From Corythucha ciliata (Eukaryota; Arthropoda; Insecta; Hemiptera; Tingidae): a DNA stretch of 64,000 nt. Below are positions 42,384 through 54,499 of the stretch, piece by piece. Made by a program: the position numbers and the translations under genes. Where the stretch lies: assembly GCA_038030265.1 (NCBI GenBank), contig CM075943.1, forward strand, positions 32,364,001 through 32,428,000. Direction: 5' to 3'. How positions within the stretch are numbered: position 1 is the stretch's first letter; each line of letters starts with the position of its first letter. The notes below the pieces were generated by a model. It saw only the letters and a program-made list of their open reading frames with translations. It ran no database searches and was not told where the DNA came from.

Positions 42384-43560
42384 AGGAGGAGGATGATGTC
42401 AATGAATGGGAGTGAGGGTTACTTCCAATATGAATTACTTTGTGCATACCTATACATATATATACTTTAGCCTGTGTTCGTCATCTAAAAACGAAATTTA
42501 ATATTTGATTTCTCTCTCTTTCGTGGGATATACTCAGCCAGTTCTATTCTCACAGATTCCTCTCTTCTTCACTATTTCTCTTTCTCCTGCGCATTCTACA
42601 ATTTCTCTCCCTCTTTCTACCTTACCGTCTTCGACGTTTTTGATTGCTTCTATTTTGGTTATACGTATTGACACATTGCAAACATTACCTTTCGATTTGC
42701 GAGGAAAGCTTTGGTATCTACGTCACTTACCAATTCCTTTTTACGTATTATTGTTAAAACCCCTTCTCTACATCACAGTCTCCACTCTCTCTGAGACGTT
42801 TTCAACTTTAAGTTTGGTTTATGTAGTGCTCTTTTTCTTCTTTTTTTTAGAATGGAACACTCCATCGTTTGACAAATGATCAGATAAACTGTTAAGATCA
42901 GATAAACGGTAGCAGAAGATAATAGTTGACGAAGATTCCACCGGGAGTCACTCCTAGACCCACTCGTCAGCTCCTCCCCTGTCGCACACGACCCATTACG
43001 CGCTAGATTCGAACTTGCAGCCATATTGGAGTAGTTGCCCCACCAGGGTTGCCACAGACCGTGGGAAACAGGGAAAAGTCAGGGAATTTCTTCATTTTGA
43101 CACCTAAGTCAGGGAAAAATGAGTGGACAGCTTCTTTATCGTAGATTTCCTCGAATATTTTGGTGGTTGAACGAAGAAAAAATTTGACTGACGCGAGCTC
43201 TTCTACCCGTCAACACCCGTACGACGGTCTTTTTCGTTCTCGATTTTTCGAGCTGTGCCAGTGTTCTTCCAAGCGTGCAAAGTCACTTCTAAGTAGTTTT
43301 GGGCATTGTTCAAAATCTTTTCCGGTTAATTGACAAGAATTTGACAATTTTGACTGGAATTTGACCCGTCAAAATCCACTTTTCCTGCGGTGCCACCTTG
43401 CCGTCCTATGCTACCTTGAAACCGGACATTCCAAGCTCTTTTAAACTGCAAATCCTTTAATTTCAAGCCCATTCGCTCAAGACATTTCTAGGGTCGCCAA
43501 CTGTCCCGAGATACATTTTGTCCCGGATTCAGGCTGAGATTTCTTAAATTTTCTCAAGTC
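42384..43560. other. Pyrimidine-rich ORF region, no gene recognised
   Basis: A 124-codon plus-strand ORF (42505-42879) is very rich in L, S, F and P because the DNA is C/T-rich. It has no recognisable domain and sits in repeat surroundings. No exon could be justified. Confidence 0.4.
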
Positions 43561-44165
43561 GGAGCATAATAATTCCTCGGAAACAGACCAAATAATATGA
43601 TTTGAAGGCTCAGTTGACCATTCTCAAGGCTGAAATGCGCGCCTCCAGTCAATTTCACGGTTCGTGATGAAATAATTAGCATACTTCTATTAGTTTCTGC
43701 TAGAAAGTGACATTTCCGTGAGATCCGTGAAATTCAGTTTTGAAAGAGACAAATTTCTGAAATTGGGGTTTGACAGATCCAAAGCCTAAATGATCGTTAA
43801 TCCGTGAAATCTGGTTTCGAAGGAGCCTATTTCACGACATTTGAATTTTAAAATTTCGGATGAAGCATTCAAAATCACGAAGTTCACGGTTTCAATAAGC
43901 CAAATCCATGACTTTCGTTTTTGAATGTGCCAAGTTTGTTACTGAAAGAGGCAGAACCGTTCAATTTGGTGTTGTATAGAGTCACACCGTGGAATTAAGT
44001 TTTTTATACAAATTCCGTGAAATTGGGTTTTTGAACGAGTCAGACCCCTAAAATTGGGTAAAATTGATATAGCCCAGACCCGCAAAATTTCAATTTGATT
44101 TTTCAAAGGTCCAAGCCCTACGAAATGGTTTTTGTAAGAGTCAACCCCACGAAATTTGGTCTTTG
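43560..44165. repeat. Degenerate repeat family B (CGTGAAATTGGGTTTTTGAA)
   Basis: Units such as CCGTGAAATTGGGTTTTTGA, CACGAAATTTGGTCTTTGAT, GTGAAATTCAGTTTTGAAAG and TCCGTGAAATCTGGTTTCGA recur about every 35-45 bases with strong divergence. A second block is at 60450-60720. Confidence 0.65.
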
Positions 44166-44174
44166 ATGGACTTT

Positions 44175-44307
44175 TGGCCGTATTCAGAGACCTTCCTTAC
44201 TTAAGGCCACCTTAAAGTGCTTCAAAAACAGGTGATGCATTTTAATAAGCCCTATGATGTTTGCACAACTCAAGTTAAGGCTCCAGTAGGGAAGGCCTAT
44301 ACGGCCA
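44175..44307. mobile_element. 133-bp hairpin MITE (TGGCCGTATTCAGAGACC)
   Basis: Left TGGCCGTATTCAGAGACCTT, then CCTTACTTAAGG, pairs with right CTCAAGTTAAGG ... GGCCTATACGGCCA. Decayed relatives occur at 45868-45985 and 63470-63530. Confidence 0.75.
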
Positions 44308-47180
44308 TCAGTTCTTTGAAATTTATTTTTGTGAAAGCGAAACATGCGAAATTTCTTCATTGAATGATCGGATCCTACCAGATCTGTAAGGGAGAATTGG
44401 CTTTTTCCAACCAAATTTGTGAATCACTCTGACAATTTCCACCACAATCACAAAGATTTTAACCTTCACAAATTGTAGGTAAATTTTCGTTCGTTATTTT
44501 TAGTTGCCCCGAACTGAAAGTGGCTTGTGTCCGAGATTTTGATGGTCAAATTCCGTTAATAATCATTCCAGACAAGTGGCCAGTCAATTGCCAATTTTGA
44601 CGGCGGTCAATTGACCGGAGCTCTGTCTTCGGCTAAGAAATCGATTTCACTCGGTCATTCGCCCTTTCAATAATTCTATTGTCCGGCTGAGAATAATTTG
44701 TGCCCCAGATTCGGTTGACTGGGTCGAATAGAGCCCATCCCCCACCACCGCGGTCATAGCATTTAATTTTCGGCCAAATTTGGCTATAATATTTGTCTTT
44801 GCTGTGGTTATGACTACAACTATGGAATTCAAAGGGAATTATTTCTTGGCAGAAATGCTTGTGTGATGATGAATTGCCACTTTTCAGGGCTTTTGAGCCT
44901 TTGGGTGCAACATAATCAGTTTTTTAATCAGTTAAGATAAAATAATGAATGTCACGGCTAAATAAGTATTTGTAAGCGCTATATGAGTTAACTAGTTTGC
45001 CCTTAAAAATTCAACATTTTGCAACCTGAACAGCGGATTTCTCAAGAAAATCCTCAACCCCCCCCTACGCAGAAGACGTGTTGCTTCTGGGCAGTTCATT
45101 TCAAAGGAGACTGGGAAACCTATCGCGCTTATAAGAACAAATATTTTAACGTTGTCATTTATTTCCGATGTGCCAGTTGTGAAAGCAAAGGCCAAGAAAA
45201 TCTCGTTATAGCTTAGCCATTCCGGGGTATAAAAGCAAGCGTGATGTTACAATCTAAAAAAATTCGTGAATGTTTTGTAACTCCCGTATAAAAACACTTG
45301 AGTTCCCCCTGTTCCAGCTTTGCCGTAACGACGTTGTCGTGGGTGTTTGGGATTGGTGGCCCGGCCGCGGCACAGAATTGACCATTTTTCACCCGAAACT
45401 TACAAATTAGCTTGCGAACTGTCAAGTTCTCTGAATCTGGATGTTCGGGCCAAAAAGAGCCAATTTTATCCCTTACACAGAGGTGGAACTTGGAGTTTAC
45501 CCCTTCAAATCCAGATTTTCAAAACCCGGTGATTCAACGCAAAAAACAGACTATTCTACACCACCGTAAAGGGTTATTTCCACACAGTAAAGAGCTTCCC
45601 ACCTCTATAACAAGGGCGGGCTACGCTGACAATCTACCGGTGAGGTGTTAGTATAGCTCGTCGCTTTCGCTTACTTATTTCGACAGGAATAGTTCACAAA
45701 TATTGGGCGAACGGATGATATATCGGGAGGGTGCTGAAACTGTGTCGTGCAGATAACTGCCTACCTTCTAAGGTAGGCCCTCTACCTCACAACCGATGTG
45801 TTGTTCGTTTAGTAGGCTATCCTATTCCCGCTTTAATTTTTTCCGCAACAAGCTTCGTTGAATGAGGGCCGCATTCAGAGATCTTCCTTAACTTGAAGGC
45901 CTTCTTGAAGCGTTTCTAAAAAGGTGACACTTCTTAATGGACTGCATAATTTTTGAACTATTGAAGTTAAGGATCTTCAACTAGGAAAATCACTAAATAT
46001 TATTTGACTTCACCTATTATTTTCGTATTTTTGGGCGCTTTTATTTTTTTTAGAGCTCCAATTCATTTTCAATAAAGTGGGATAGAAAAGAGAAAATAAG
46101 TGTGTATTATGAAGAAGGTTAAAAGCACTTAATAAGAAACCTGGCTTGTAAATATGTATACATGGAGGCGTTTTCCAGTATTCTCTCCCTTTTAAGTTCC
46201 TAAGCTCACAGATAGTGTCAACTTTAATGGGGTGAGGAATGCTCCTTCTTACCTCGTCTTTTTCTCATTCGTTCCTAAAAGCATTTATGCGAGTTTCTAT
46301 CATTTTCTCACTTTTTATTCGTCTCTTCTCACGGTCTCCAACGTGAGCGGGAGTCGCGCGATTTCACCGTTACCCATTCGAATTCTACAGTGTTTTTGGG
46401 TTATTTTAGGGATACATTTTGATAAAGCAAGATCTAACGTCACTGTAGAACTTCCTGAAGATTAAAATTAGACTTTGAAATCGAATATTGGTGCAGAAAT
46501 GGAGCCAAAATTGATGTGCGAAGTTTAAGCGAGGGTCGACTGGAAAGGGGTCGAGGAAACCCGCTTGAAACCCCGCCTTAAGCGTCTTGAGCGTTTACAG
46601 TGGGAAAAGCCTGCAGTGTCCTATTTGTGCGTGCGCCCGCTAAATCCGCTCTAGCCGCTGCAATTGTGCGCGTCCAACCTCACGTAGGACACAGGGTTAC
46701 GGTGTGGGACATTTTAGGCTCTATTTTTATCTACAATTTTCTGGTACATCATTTTATTGTAAGTTCCGTTTAATCCTCCTTGTAATCCGGTTAGTGAGTT
46801 TTCAGTCATCTCTATCTTGGAGTGTGCACTGCACTGATTTTGTATTTTCTATTGGTACGCCGATGTACGTATTGCTGTACATAGCTCGCCGACTAATGAA
46901 TGCTTTTTGCTTAAATACACGTGGGAAGGGGGATGAAACTTCTTCTTGAATTGTATAAATAGGGAGCTCTCATGAGATTAAAGTAAATACCGCACATCCA
47001 CTGCACCAACATGGGCTATTTCTCGTTGCATTAGTCAAAATCCGCTATTCTTGGTTTTAGTGGACGAACAAGTTGAAACGATGTTCATATAGTCCATTTG
47101 AAATAAATGGGGCTTTCGTGTCGGTTTTATATTTCAATTTATGCATTACCTTTAGTGCGAAAATTTGAATGCTAAATTAT
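44308..47180. other. No gene recognised; one decayed MITE relative
   Basis: A GCCGCATTCAGAGATCTTCC segment at about 45868-45985 is related to 44175-44307. ORFs (44647-44832, 45019-45216, 45412-45651, 46232-46465, 46704-46949) are short and lack domains or consistent splice signals. Confidence 0.45.
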
Positions 47181-47542
47181 TCCGACAGCAGCCTGTCGGG
47201 AAAAGTGCATTTCATTCATGCCCTCATAAGTTAGAAAGATATCAATCAATTATGAATGACATTTAGGCCGTGGTTTAGAAAGTCAAAATCATAAAATCGT
47301 GTTTCTTTTTACCGCAGGCCCCTTTTTGGCACCAACTAAGGGGGAACAAAATGATGAAAATGAAAAATGAAACAGAGTCGGTTTGGTTGCCTATACGATA
47401 TGAGAAGGCGGACTCTTGTTAGAGGAGTTATTTGCAATTAAAATCTTTATCCCGGCCTAAATTTCATTCATAATTGATTGATATCTTTCTAACTTATGAG
47501 GGCATGAATGAAATGCACTTTTCCCGACAGGCTGCTGTCGGA
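47181..47542. mobile_element. 362-bp inverted-repeat element (TTCCGACAGCAGCC)
   Basis: Arms of about 92 bp: TTCCGACAGCAGCCTGTCGG and AAAAGTGCATTTCATTCATG on the left, the complement on the right ending GCTGCTGTCGGAA. The subterminal GTGCATTTCATTC resembles the foldback terminus at 22041 and the ends at 30485 and 61680. Confidence 0.85.
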
Positions 47543-48121
47543 ACAAAACTTTTTTCAGATTACGTTAATTTTCAGATCAGTTACATTAGGTTAAATTGTA
47601 TGTCATTACATATTTAGCGGAATGCGGAGTGCCTGGGTTCAAATCCGAAACAATTTTTTTTTTTTAATTTTTTTTTGTTTCCTCCCTTTTTGGCCCACCT
47701 CAGGATTTTTTACTCAAGATTTATTAGGCTGTAGGCAAATCAAATAAAAGAGACGGCTCAAAATAGAATGTCAATGAAATTTTTTGGTAATTGGGTGGTC
47801 CAGTAAGGCATAGCATTAATTTAATAGCTCCCCTCCGCCGAGAACTCCCCTGCCATATCAACGGATTTGGTTCACTAGGGTCTCATACGAAAGCGCGTTC
47901 ATTTCTAAGTACTCGAGTCAATTTTGGGGGCAATTGAAGCAACAGCCGTGCGGTAGCGAATTTTCAACTAATTCAAACCCCTCTTTCACACCGTTCCCGT
48001 GGACCGATTCATCTGGATCACGAACTCGTCCGAGATATTCACGCTATTGTTTTTAGACCAAATTTGGTTGCCCTAAGTAAAAAATTGCGACCGTGATCGT
48101 GCTAACAAGCGAGGGGGTATA
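47543..48121. other. No gene recognised
   Basis: Contains a lone B-box-like GGGTTCAAATCC at 47634-47645 followed by a T run, but no tRNA structure. Nothing else supported. Confidence 0.4.
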
Positions 48122-49080
48122 TACAGGGTGTTTCAGGAGGAATGATCAGGACTTTAACCAGTGATAGTACTAACTAGGACAAACCAAAATCGTCATATGA
48201 ACCCAGGGTCGCAAACGCTTCCCTTCTGAGTTACAGGTATTTTTGTCATTTTTTGGTCAAACGCTCTCTTTTCGTCAATAACCATTTTTAGCGTCGCAGC
48301 TATTCGTTTCAGAAGAAAACCGATGACGGTTATGGAAAGAGCACAAAATTTCCGTTCAAGAAATGCTGTTGCAACTAGCTGACGCCATGTTTTAGTACTT
48401 TCTTTTATTTTTTGAAAAAACCAAAAACCGTAAATTGTAATTTTACTGTTTCTTACAAAGAAGATTTTCCCACAAACTTCAGCGGCAAAGTCACGGTTAA
48501 GTTATTGATAAAACATGCCAGTATTGTAAGCTACAAAACGACTTTTTAAATTTCACAATCGATGCATTTTTCGCTGAGATATTGCATCTAACGTTCAGAA
48601 ATCCCTGATCAGGTAGTCAAATTGAGCCACATAGCACCTACCTAAAAAAAATTGAAAACAGTCATTTCCCGAGTCAATCCTTGAATGTGCTCACGGAAAT
48701 AATTTCATGAAACTAATGCCTGGTGTTATTTTGTCAAATAATTACTACAAACCCCTCCCCACCCCACCAAAATAACCAAAATCACAGAAAAATGATTGAA
48801 TAATGTGTATTGTGGACTGGAGAAACTGGATGTAAACTGGGGAAGCTTACAACTTACTCGATGGATTGATTTTCGTATGTCTTTTGTCCCCCCCCCCCCT
48901 CATAAAAAGTACGAATTTACAACTAGTTTCAGGGGATTGACAATTGTTACTTTTCTATGAGATGATTATTATTGTTTCAAAAGACTTACGAAGAGACACA
49001 ATACATGGTTTTTCGTGAAGTGGAAGTTGTAATCTGGATTTAGATTCGTTCGTGTACTTAAAAAACTTAACTATTTCATT

Positions 49081-49610
49081 ATGCCGCATTTGTTTTTCCA
49101 TTCAGAGTATGCGGACATAGTTTTTATTTATAGCTTTTGCAACGGGAATTCCGCTCGAGCTCAACTCGAATATCGTGCACGACTCCCACAGCGACCGATC
49201 CCCACACCTAGAGTTTTTCGGCAAGTTTTCGACACCTTTCGACCTACAGGAACAGCGCTCGGATCACCTCCGAAAGAGAAAACCTTCAGGAGTATCACGA
49301 ACAAAACGAAGAAGATGAAATCCTACGTCTCGTCACAATGGATCATTCCATAAGCACTAGGAGAGTATCAAGAGCAGTCGGAATACCCCATACCCGTGTA
49401 TGGCGGACATTGCGCATTAACGGTATGCATCCTTATCACCTGAGAAAAGTGCAAAACCTTCACGACGGCGACGAAGTTCTCCGATTACAATTTTGTCGAC
49501 GGCTCGGCGCTAACCGCCATTTAGTCCCAACTATTCTTTTCACTGACGAAGCTACATTCACGAGGGATGGAATCAGCAACACGCGTAACTGGATGGAATC
49601 TAAATCCAGA
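49081..49610 (+). pseudogene. Truncated insect-type HTH/DDE transposase
   Basis: The first frame (from 49081) gives HSEYADIVFIYSFCNGNSAR and RLPQRPIPTPRVFRQVFDTF, the N-terminal helix-turn-helix (DUF4817-like) found in many arthropod transposase genes. After a frameshift near 49280 a second frame reads QEYHEQNEEDEILRLVTMDH, STRRVSRAVGIPHTRVWRTL and MHPYHLRKVQNLHDGDEVLR, then VPTILFTDEATFTRDGISN, where FTDEATF carries the first catalytic aspartate of the IS630/Tc1-mariner-like fold. The homology ends soon after at NWM. The second D and the D/E are missing, so the protein is inactive. Confidence 0.85.
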
Positions 49611-49987
49611 TTACAACTTCTACTTCACGAAAAACCATGTATTGTGTCTCTTAGTAAGTCTTTTGAAACAATAATAATCATCTCATAGAAAAGTAACAAT
49701 TGTCAATCCCCTGAAACTAGTTGTAAATTCGTACTTTTTATGAGGGGGGGGGGCATTCCACTAATTCTTTTCACTGACGAAGCTACATTCACGAGGGATG
49801 GAATCAGCAACACGCGTAACTGGATGGAATCTAAATCCAGATTACAACTTCTACTTCACGAAAAACCATGTATTGTGTCTCTTAGTAAGTCTTTTGAAAC
49901 AATAATAATCATCTCATAGAAAAGTAACAATTGTCAATCCCCTGAAACTAGTTGTAAATTCGTACTTTTTATGAGGGGGGGGGGGGA
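49532..49987. repeat. Tandem duplication, 232-bp period
   Basis: ATTCTTTTCACTGACGAAGC starts at 49532 and at 49764. Both copies run to a G tract after TTTTTATGA (about 49742-49753 and 49975-49987). The first unit includes the transposase FTDEATF codons. The two copies are almost identical, so the duplication is recent. G tracts of different length at each end may have promoted it. Confidence 0.9.
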
Positions 49988-50339
49988 CAAAGACATACGA
50001 AAATCAATCCATCGAGTAAGTTGTAGGCTTCCCCAGTTTACATCCAGTTTCTTCATTCCATAGTCCACAATACACATTATTCAATCATTTTTCTGTGATT
50101 TTGGTTATTTTTGTGGGGTGGGGAGGGGTTTGTAGTAATTATTTGACAAAATAACACCAGGCATTAGTTTCATGAAATTATTTCCGTGAGCACATTCAAG
50201 AATTGTCTCGGGAAACGACTGTTTTCAATTTTTTTTAGGTAGGTGCTATGTGGCTCAATTTGACTACCTGATCAGGGATTTCTGAACGTTAGATGCAATA
50301 TCTCAGCGAAAAATGCATCGATTGTGAAATTTAAAAGAA

Positions 50340-51245
50340 GCCATTGGAAAGAACACTAAATTCTCTGTAGGATTGAATACTTTCATACTCTAAATCGATC
50401 AATATTTAAGTGCTTAATTGCTGCTGAACAGACAACTTCTTAGATTTCCAGAAAACTCCTAGTCTTTCAGCCAGCTGTCAATTCTTTTATGGCCCTCGTA
50501 GGAAGTGTAAAAAATTATTAAAAACTTCTACTGTTTGTCAGCTTTCGAATGGCCGGCTTAGTTCTGGATTATTCTTTTTTTTCTTCCGAGATAGAAGCAA
50601 AAACGCGTGATAAAACCACCAAAAGTATCCGTTTTTAAGCATCCTTTCCGGTAAGGCAATCGCTTCCGCGAGCGCGCCCTCGGCCTCTCCAGTTAATGGT
50701 GATTGTAATGGGGTTGGTGGTGGATGTGGATGTTATTTATTTTTTATTTATTTATTTGCACAATCACATTTCTTAACAAACAAGAATTATTTATTTTATT
50801 GTTTTATTATTTCAATAAAAGCGGAATCCAACCCAAGCTCATCCAAGCTCATAACGGGAATTTGTAACTAACTGGAGAGGCCGAGGGCGCGCTCGCGGAA
50901 GCGATTGCCTTACCTGAAGGGAAGCTTAAAAACGGATACTTTTGGTGGTTTTTTCACGCATTTTTGCTTCTATCTCGGAAGAAAAAAAAGAATAATCCAG
51001 AACTAAGCAGGCCATTCGAAAGCTGACAAACAGTAGAAGTTTTTAATAATTTTTTACACTTCCTACGAGGGCCATAAAAGAATTGACAGCTGGCTGAAAG
51101 ACTAGGAGTTTTCTGGAAATCTAAGAAGTTGTTTGTTCAGCAGCAATTTAAGCACTTAAATATTGATCGATTTAGAGATGAAAACATTCAATCCTATAGA
51201 GAATTTAGTGCTCTTTCCAATGGCTCCTTTTAAATTTCAATGAGA
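50340..51245. repeat. Long palindrome with ~370-bp arms
   Basis: GAAAACTCCTAGTCTTTCAG and CTTCTACTGTTTGTCAGCTT at the left pair with CTGAAAGACTAGGAGTTTTC and AAGCTGACAAACAGTAGAAG at the right. GAGGCCGAGGGCGCGCTCGC-type sequence lies at the inner edges. The centre (about 50700-50870) is AT-rich. Confidence 0.88.
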
Positions 51246-51449
51246 CCATTTTTTCATCAGATACAGACGATTTACCAAGGAAAGCCGTGGGTGCATTAAA
51301 AATTAGGAAAACCCCAATTATCTCCAAAACCATAAGTAATCGGACCATGGTGTATAGGGTCATTTTGGTTCCAAATGTGACCAAAAATCACCCATTTCAT
51401 CTATGCCAGACTTTTCCGTTACACCCTGTATATAAAGCAAATCGAACCT

Positions 51450-51565
51450 ACCTCGGATTCGTGTTCTAGAGGTTCTGAAACGTGAAAAAAAAAGTACCAC
51501 AACCCATATGTGCGACCATCAGGGTGAGACCAGTAGTGCATTTTTTGAATGAAATGCACTAAAAA
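51450..51565 (-). mobile_element. Diverged solo terminus of the AGTGCATTTC foldback
   Basis: CGGATTCGTGTTCTAGAGGT, CATCAGGGTGAGACCAGTAG and GAATGAAATGCACTAAAAA follow the inverse of 22041-22165 with more changes than other copies. It abuts the 48122-51430 element. Confidence 0.7.
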
Positions 51566-52888
51566 GTCATGTATTGATAGTGGAAGAAAGTGTATCCGAT
51601 TGTTTAGCTGAAAAAATTAAATATGCAATTCATTTACTTCTGGAAGACCAAGGGCAGTATAACTCATCACGATTCGAGTTTCAAAGAGGGTCCCTCGTTG
51701 CGGGTCCTAACCTCTTGGGAGGGAGGGGTCCATTTCTCCCTATCCTACACCCTTTTTTGGTCTAGAGTACATCAATTTAAAATACATTTTCAAGTTATTG
51801 ACTTGGACAACATTAAAACGATAACAAACGTGTACCGTTACTTTCTAACATTACGTTGTGCCATATAAAATCGATCCGAGGCAGTTTTTCCTGGGAGATG
51901 TGCAGCCTTTTTTTGCATTTCATGCTTCATGTTTACACTGGTGCATGTTTTAATTGAACACAGGAAAACAACAGAAGTTTGAACCGACGAAAGTTCATTT
52001 TTAAATGTAAAATTTACCTCTGAGTTCGTGGTATTTGTGCTGGAACTCCCCTTGAACCTACCTCCCGCTAATTATTCCGTATTGAATCATGAAAAAATAT
52101 GGGCTAGTCGGAATTGTTTTTTCGATTGCGCTGGATGATTATTTGACTCCGTTCTTTTATTCATACTGTAATGAAAACATTTTTAGCTCTTCACTCTCAG
52201 CATAAAAACACTGGAATTATGGTGAGGAAGGGGGCGGAGTTGGAGGCAAATTGAAAAATAGAATGAGTGCTCTTTTAATGCAATTCCCTGCCCCCGCTCT
52301 GAATTAAAAAACAATTTAGCCCGAGGAGCGCGATTTAAAAGCACTCTTTCTGTCTCTCTGGTTTAATTTTGTTCGGTTTGTTGGTTTGATGGTTAATTAA
52401 AGAAAATAACAACGAAACGCGTGCTTGTACATTTCGAGGCTTATTCCATCAATATTTTTGTTGTGTTTTAATTATTTGTCGTGGCTTACAATAAAAGGGA
52501 CCAAAAAGAGCTACATGGGCTCTCTAGCTGACTTGTTTTATAGTCAGAAATGAAGTTGGGACGTTCATTGCTGTCTGATCGTCTGCGTCCGGGCTTCTTC
52601 CTCTGTCGTACCCTAACACAGATTGTTGCGTGGCATGGCCGTTTGGCCTTTAGGGGACGTCCCAAGGCCCCCGATTCTTGCCATACAATCGGATCTCATG
52701 GGGGTCTTAGGCGCAAATAGGTGCTTGAATTTTAAAAATGTGGCCCCTTCATTCCACTTTCCCATTTGTACTCACTCTGCCCAAGAAGTCCATTTTATAG
52801 GACGGTTTCATTTATATTCTGTGCCGTTTCCATATCGTCTCCAGGGCCGAGGGTTCAATGCCCAACATTATTTCCACCTGGCCCTGGA
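51566..52888. other. No gene recognised
   Basis: ORFs at 51574-51765 and 52623-52925 have no domain. No repeat copies noticed. Confidence 0.4.
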
Positions 52889-53196
52889 CCAGGGGGTCAA
52901 GCATGAGCTAGCGTTAAAAAAGTAACGAAAGCGGTAACTAAGGACGCTTTGCACGTACTGTGTGAGTGCCAGGCTCTGGGGCGGTTACGCTTTCTACATC
53001 TTGGAAATGATGTGCTTCAACCGGAGGACATCTCCAGGATGGCTACGGGAAATATCCTCAACTTCGTTAAGGAGTGGTGGTGGTGGAGGACGCTTGAAAG
53101 CTAGCGTCTTTCTTGGCAGGGCAGCCTGAGGGGACACCACAATAGATCTTATAGGTCGAGTTTGGTAGGAGATAGTTTCTTCTGGGCTTCCCTCCC

Positions 53197-53228
<32 letters not shown>

Positions 53229-53315
53229 AAAGGACGCTTTATCACAAATAATGTTATAACGCCATAGATACCGTGATTGACGGGATTTTTACGCTAGCTC
53301 ATGATTGACCCCTTG
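52889..53315. mobile_element. CCAGGGGGTCAA MITE interrupted by a retrotransposon
   Basis: Outer parts (52889-52950 and 53230-53315) match the intact 137-bp MITE at 7497-7633: GGGGGTCAAGCATGAGCTAG on the left, CTAGCTCATGATTGACCCC on the right. The middle is a retrotransposon end. Confidence 0.85.
52951..53229 (+). mobile_element. 5'-truncated non-LTR retrotransposon end with poly(A) and TSD
   Basis: From 52952 to the TAG at 53102-53104 the frame reads HVLCECQALGRLRFLHLGND, VLQPEDISRMATGN and ILNFVKEWWWWRTLES, the C-terminal zinc-knuckle-like H..CxC tail of R1/Jockey-group ORF2 proteins. A short 3' UTR and an A tract of about 20 or more bases (to 53230) follow. AAGGACGCTTT flanks the insert on both sides (52940-52950, 53230-53240). 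The intact MITE at 7497-7633 shows the empty site. A clean textbook target-primed insertion, probably young. Confidence 0.9.
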
Positions 53316-54311
53316 GTGTCGTCTCAAATGCCCCCAGTTAACATATACTATGTTTTATTAGTCTTGATATGGTTTTCCTTTTTGTGGAAAAGCTCTTTAG
53401 TTTTGTGTAGAGAGCAAGAGAAAGATAAATTGGCGTGTTCATGTTGACGCATTAAATATGGAACGATGAAATTTACCCTTCTCATAAGGGTTGGTCGCCC
53501 CAAATGGGAAGAAGAGAAGAACCAGGGTTAATTAATGCGCCAGAGTTCCATTCAGAGCAAAGAGTAGCTATCTAAGTGTTATAATTAGTTGGGTTCTCTT
53601 TCCCTCCCCTCCGTTTCGCCACCCTTAAGTCAAAGTGACAAGCGAAAATGCCAGTCGGAGGAGTTTTGATGGTGTGAGAAAAGTGAGAGGGGGTTAGTTT
53701 AAGGGGGTTTTCTTGGGGAGGGGTGAGGAAAGGATCATTAAACAGAACTTAGGGGTTGGTTTGATTAAACACAGCTCCCAGAGCCATTTCAGTTACACCG
53801 CAGATCTCGGAGAGTTGTTGCTCATTGATTTGACCCTCTCTAGTTTGACGCTTGCTATTCGAAGTTTTTCTCTCTTTCTAGTTCTACCTTTTTTGTATGC
53901 AACCTGTGTAGCGAATTCACTAGAAATTGTTGATATTTGATTCATCTTAATTTCTTCGATTACTTTGCTTAGAACAAGAAGTAGAATAAACAATAGACAA
54001 AAGTACATTATAGTTTTCTGTCTTCTGAAGTTAAATATGGAAGGGTTCAAAGCAGACGGAATTCAAACGTAAACTTTTACCCTTCTAGCCCTCGTCAAGG
54101 ACGGGAAGGTTCGTACTTTCGTACTAGCCTCGTTACACTGTGCAAATTCTCTATGTTAATGGAGTGACCGCTAAAGTTGCGAAGTGGTGGGTGGTAAATA
54201 GTGTCGTAGGGCACGTTGCGTGAATTTACAAGAAATTACTCATAATAACTGGATCGCCTGAGAAGTTGGTATGATTATGCTGGTCTTGTCTCAATAGTCA
54301 AGTATGTAAAA
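53316..54311. other. No gene recognised
   Basis: Two overlapping ORFs on opposite strands (53713-53940, 53793-54050) lack domains. No repeat copy was noticed. Confidence 0.4.
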
Positions 54312-54499
54312 TGCATGCAAAAAATCTTGGCCACGGGAGCCTACGTTTTCAGTCTTCCCTGGCGGGTCTTGACCGGGTTTAAGTTGGTAAACCAAACGCT
54401 GAAGATGGCAAGCAGCCGAAACCGGTCCGACAATGACGCATCTCGACGATGGAAGACTGACAACATAGGCTCCTACGGCTACGATTTTTTGCGTGCATT
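54312..54499. mobile_element. 188-bp hairpin element, CCTACGGCTACGA family
   Basis: GCATGCAAAAAATCTTGGCC and GGGAGCCTACG pair with TAGGCTCCTACGGCTACGAT and GCGTGCA. The interior holds GCTGAAGATGGC and CAGCCGAAACCGGTCC, shared with the 61.3 kb copy. The right flank TAGTAACCCTCGTAGCATAA recurs at 34.8 kb. Confidence 0.8.

Larger units (their letters stand above)
48122..51430. mobile_element. 3.3 kb TACAGGGTGT foldback with captured transposase
   Basis: Left TACAGGGTGTTTCAGG and right ACACCCTGTA (complement shares TACAGGGTGT). Two large palindromes lie inside. Arms 48545-49045 pair with 49600-50345, enclosing transposase sequence. Arms 50340-50700 pair with 50870-51245 around a 170-bp centre. 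A/T flanks suggest TA insertion. It is not autonomous as it stands. Confidence 0.7.

Noticed and set aside
42505..42879. 124-codon plus-strand ORF that looks membrane-like (L/F/S-rich)
   Set aside because: The hydrophobic look is a direct result of C/T-rich DNA; there is no homology and no supporting exon structure.
47634..47670. B-box-like GGGTTCAAATCC followed by a T run, a possible Pol III gene
   Set aside because: No A box at the right distance and no cloverleaf could be drawn.
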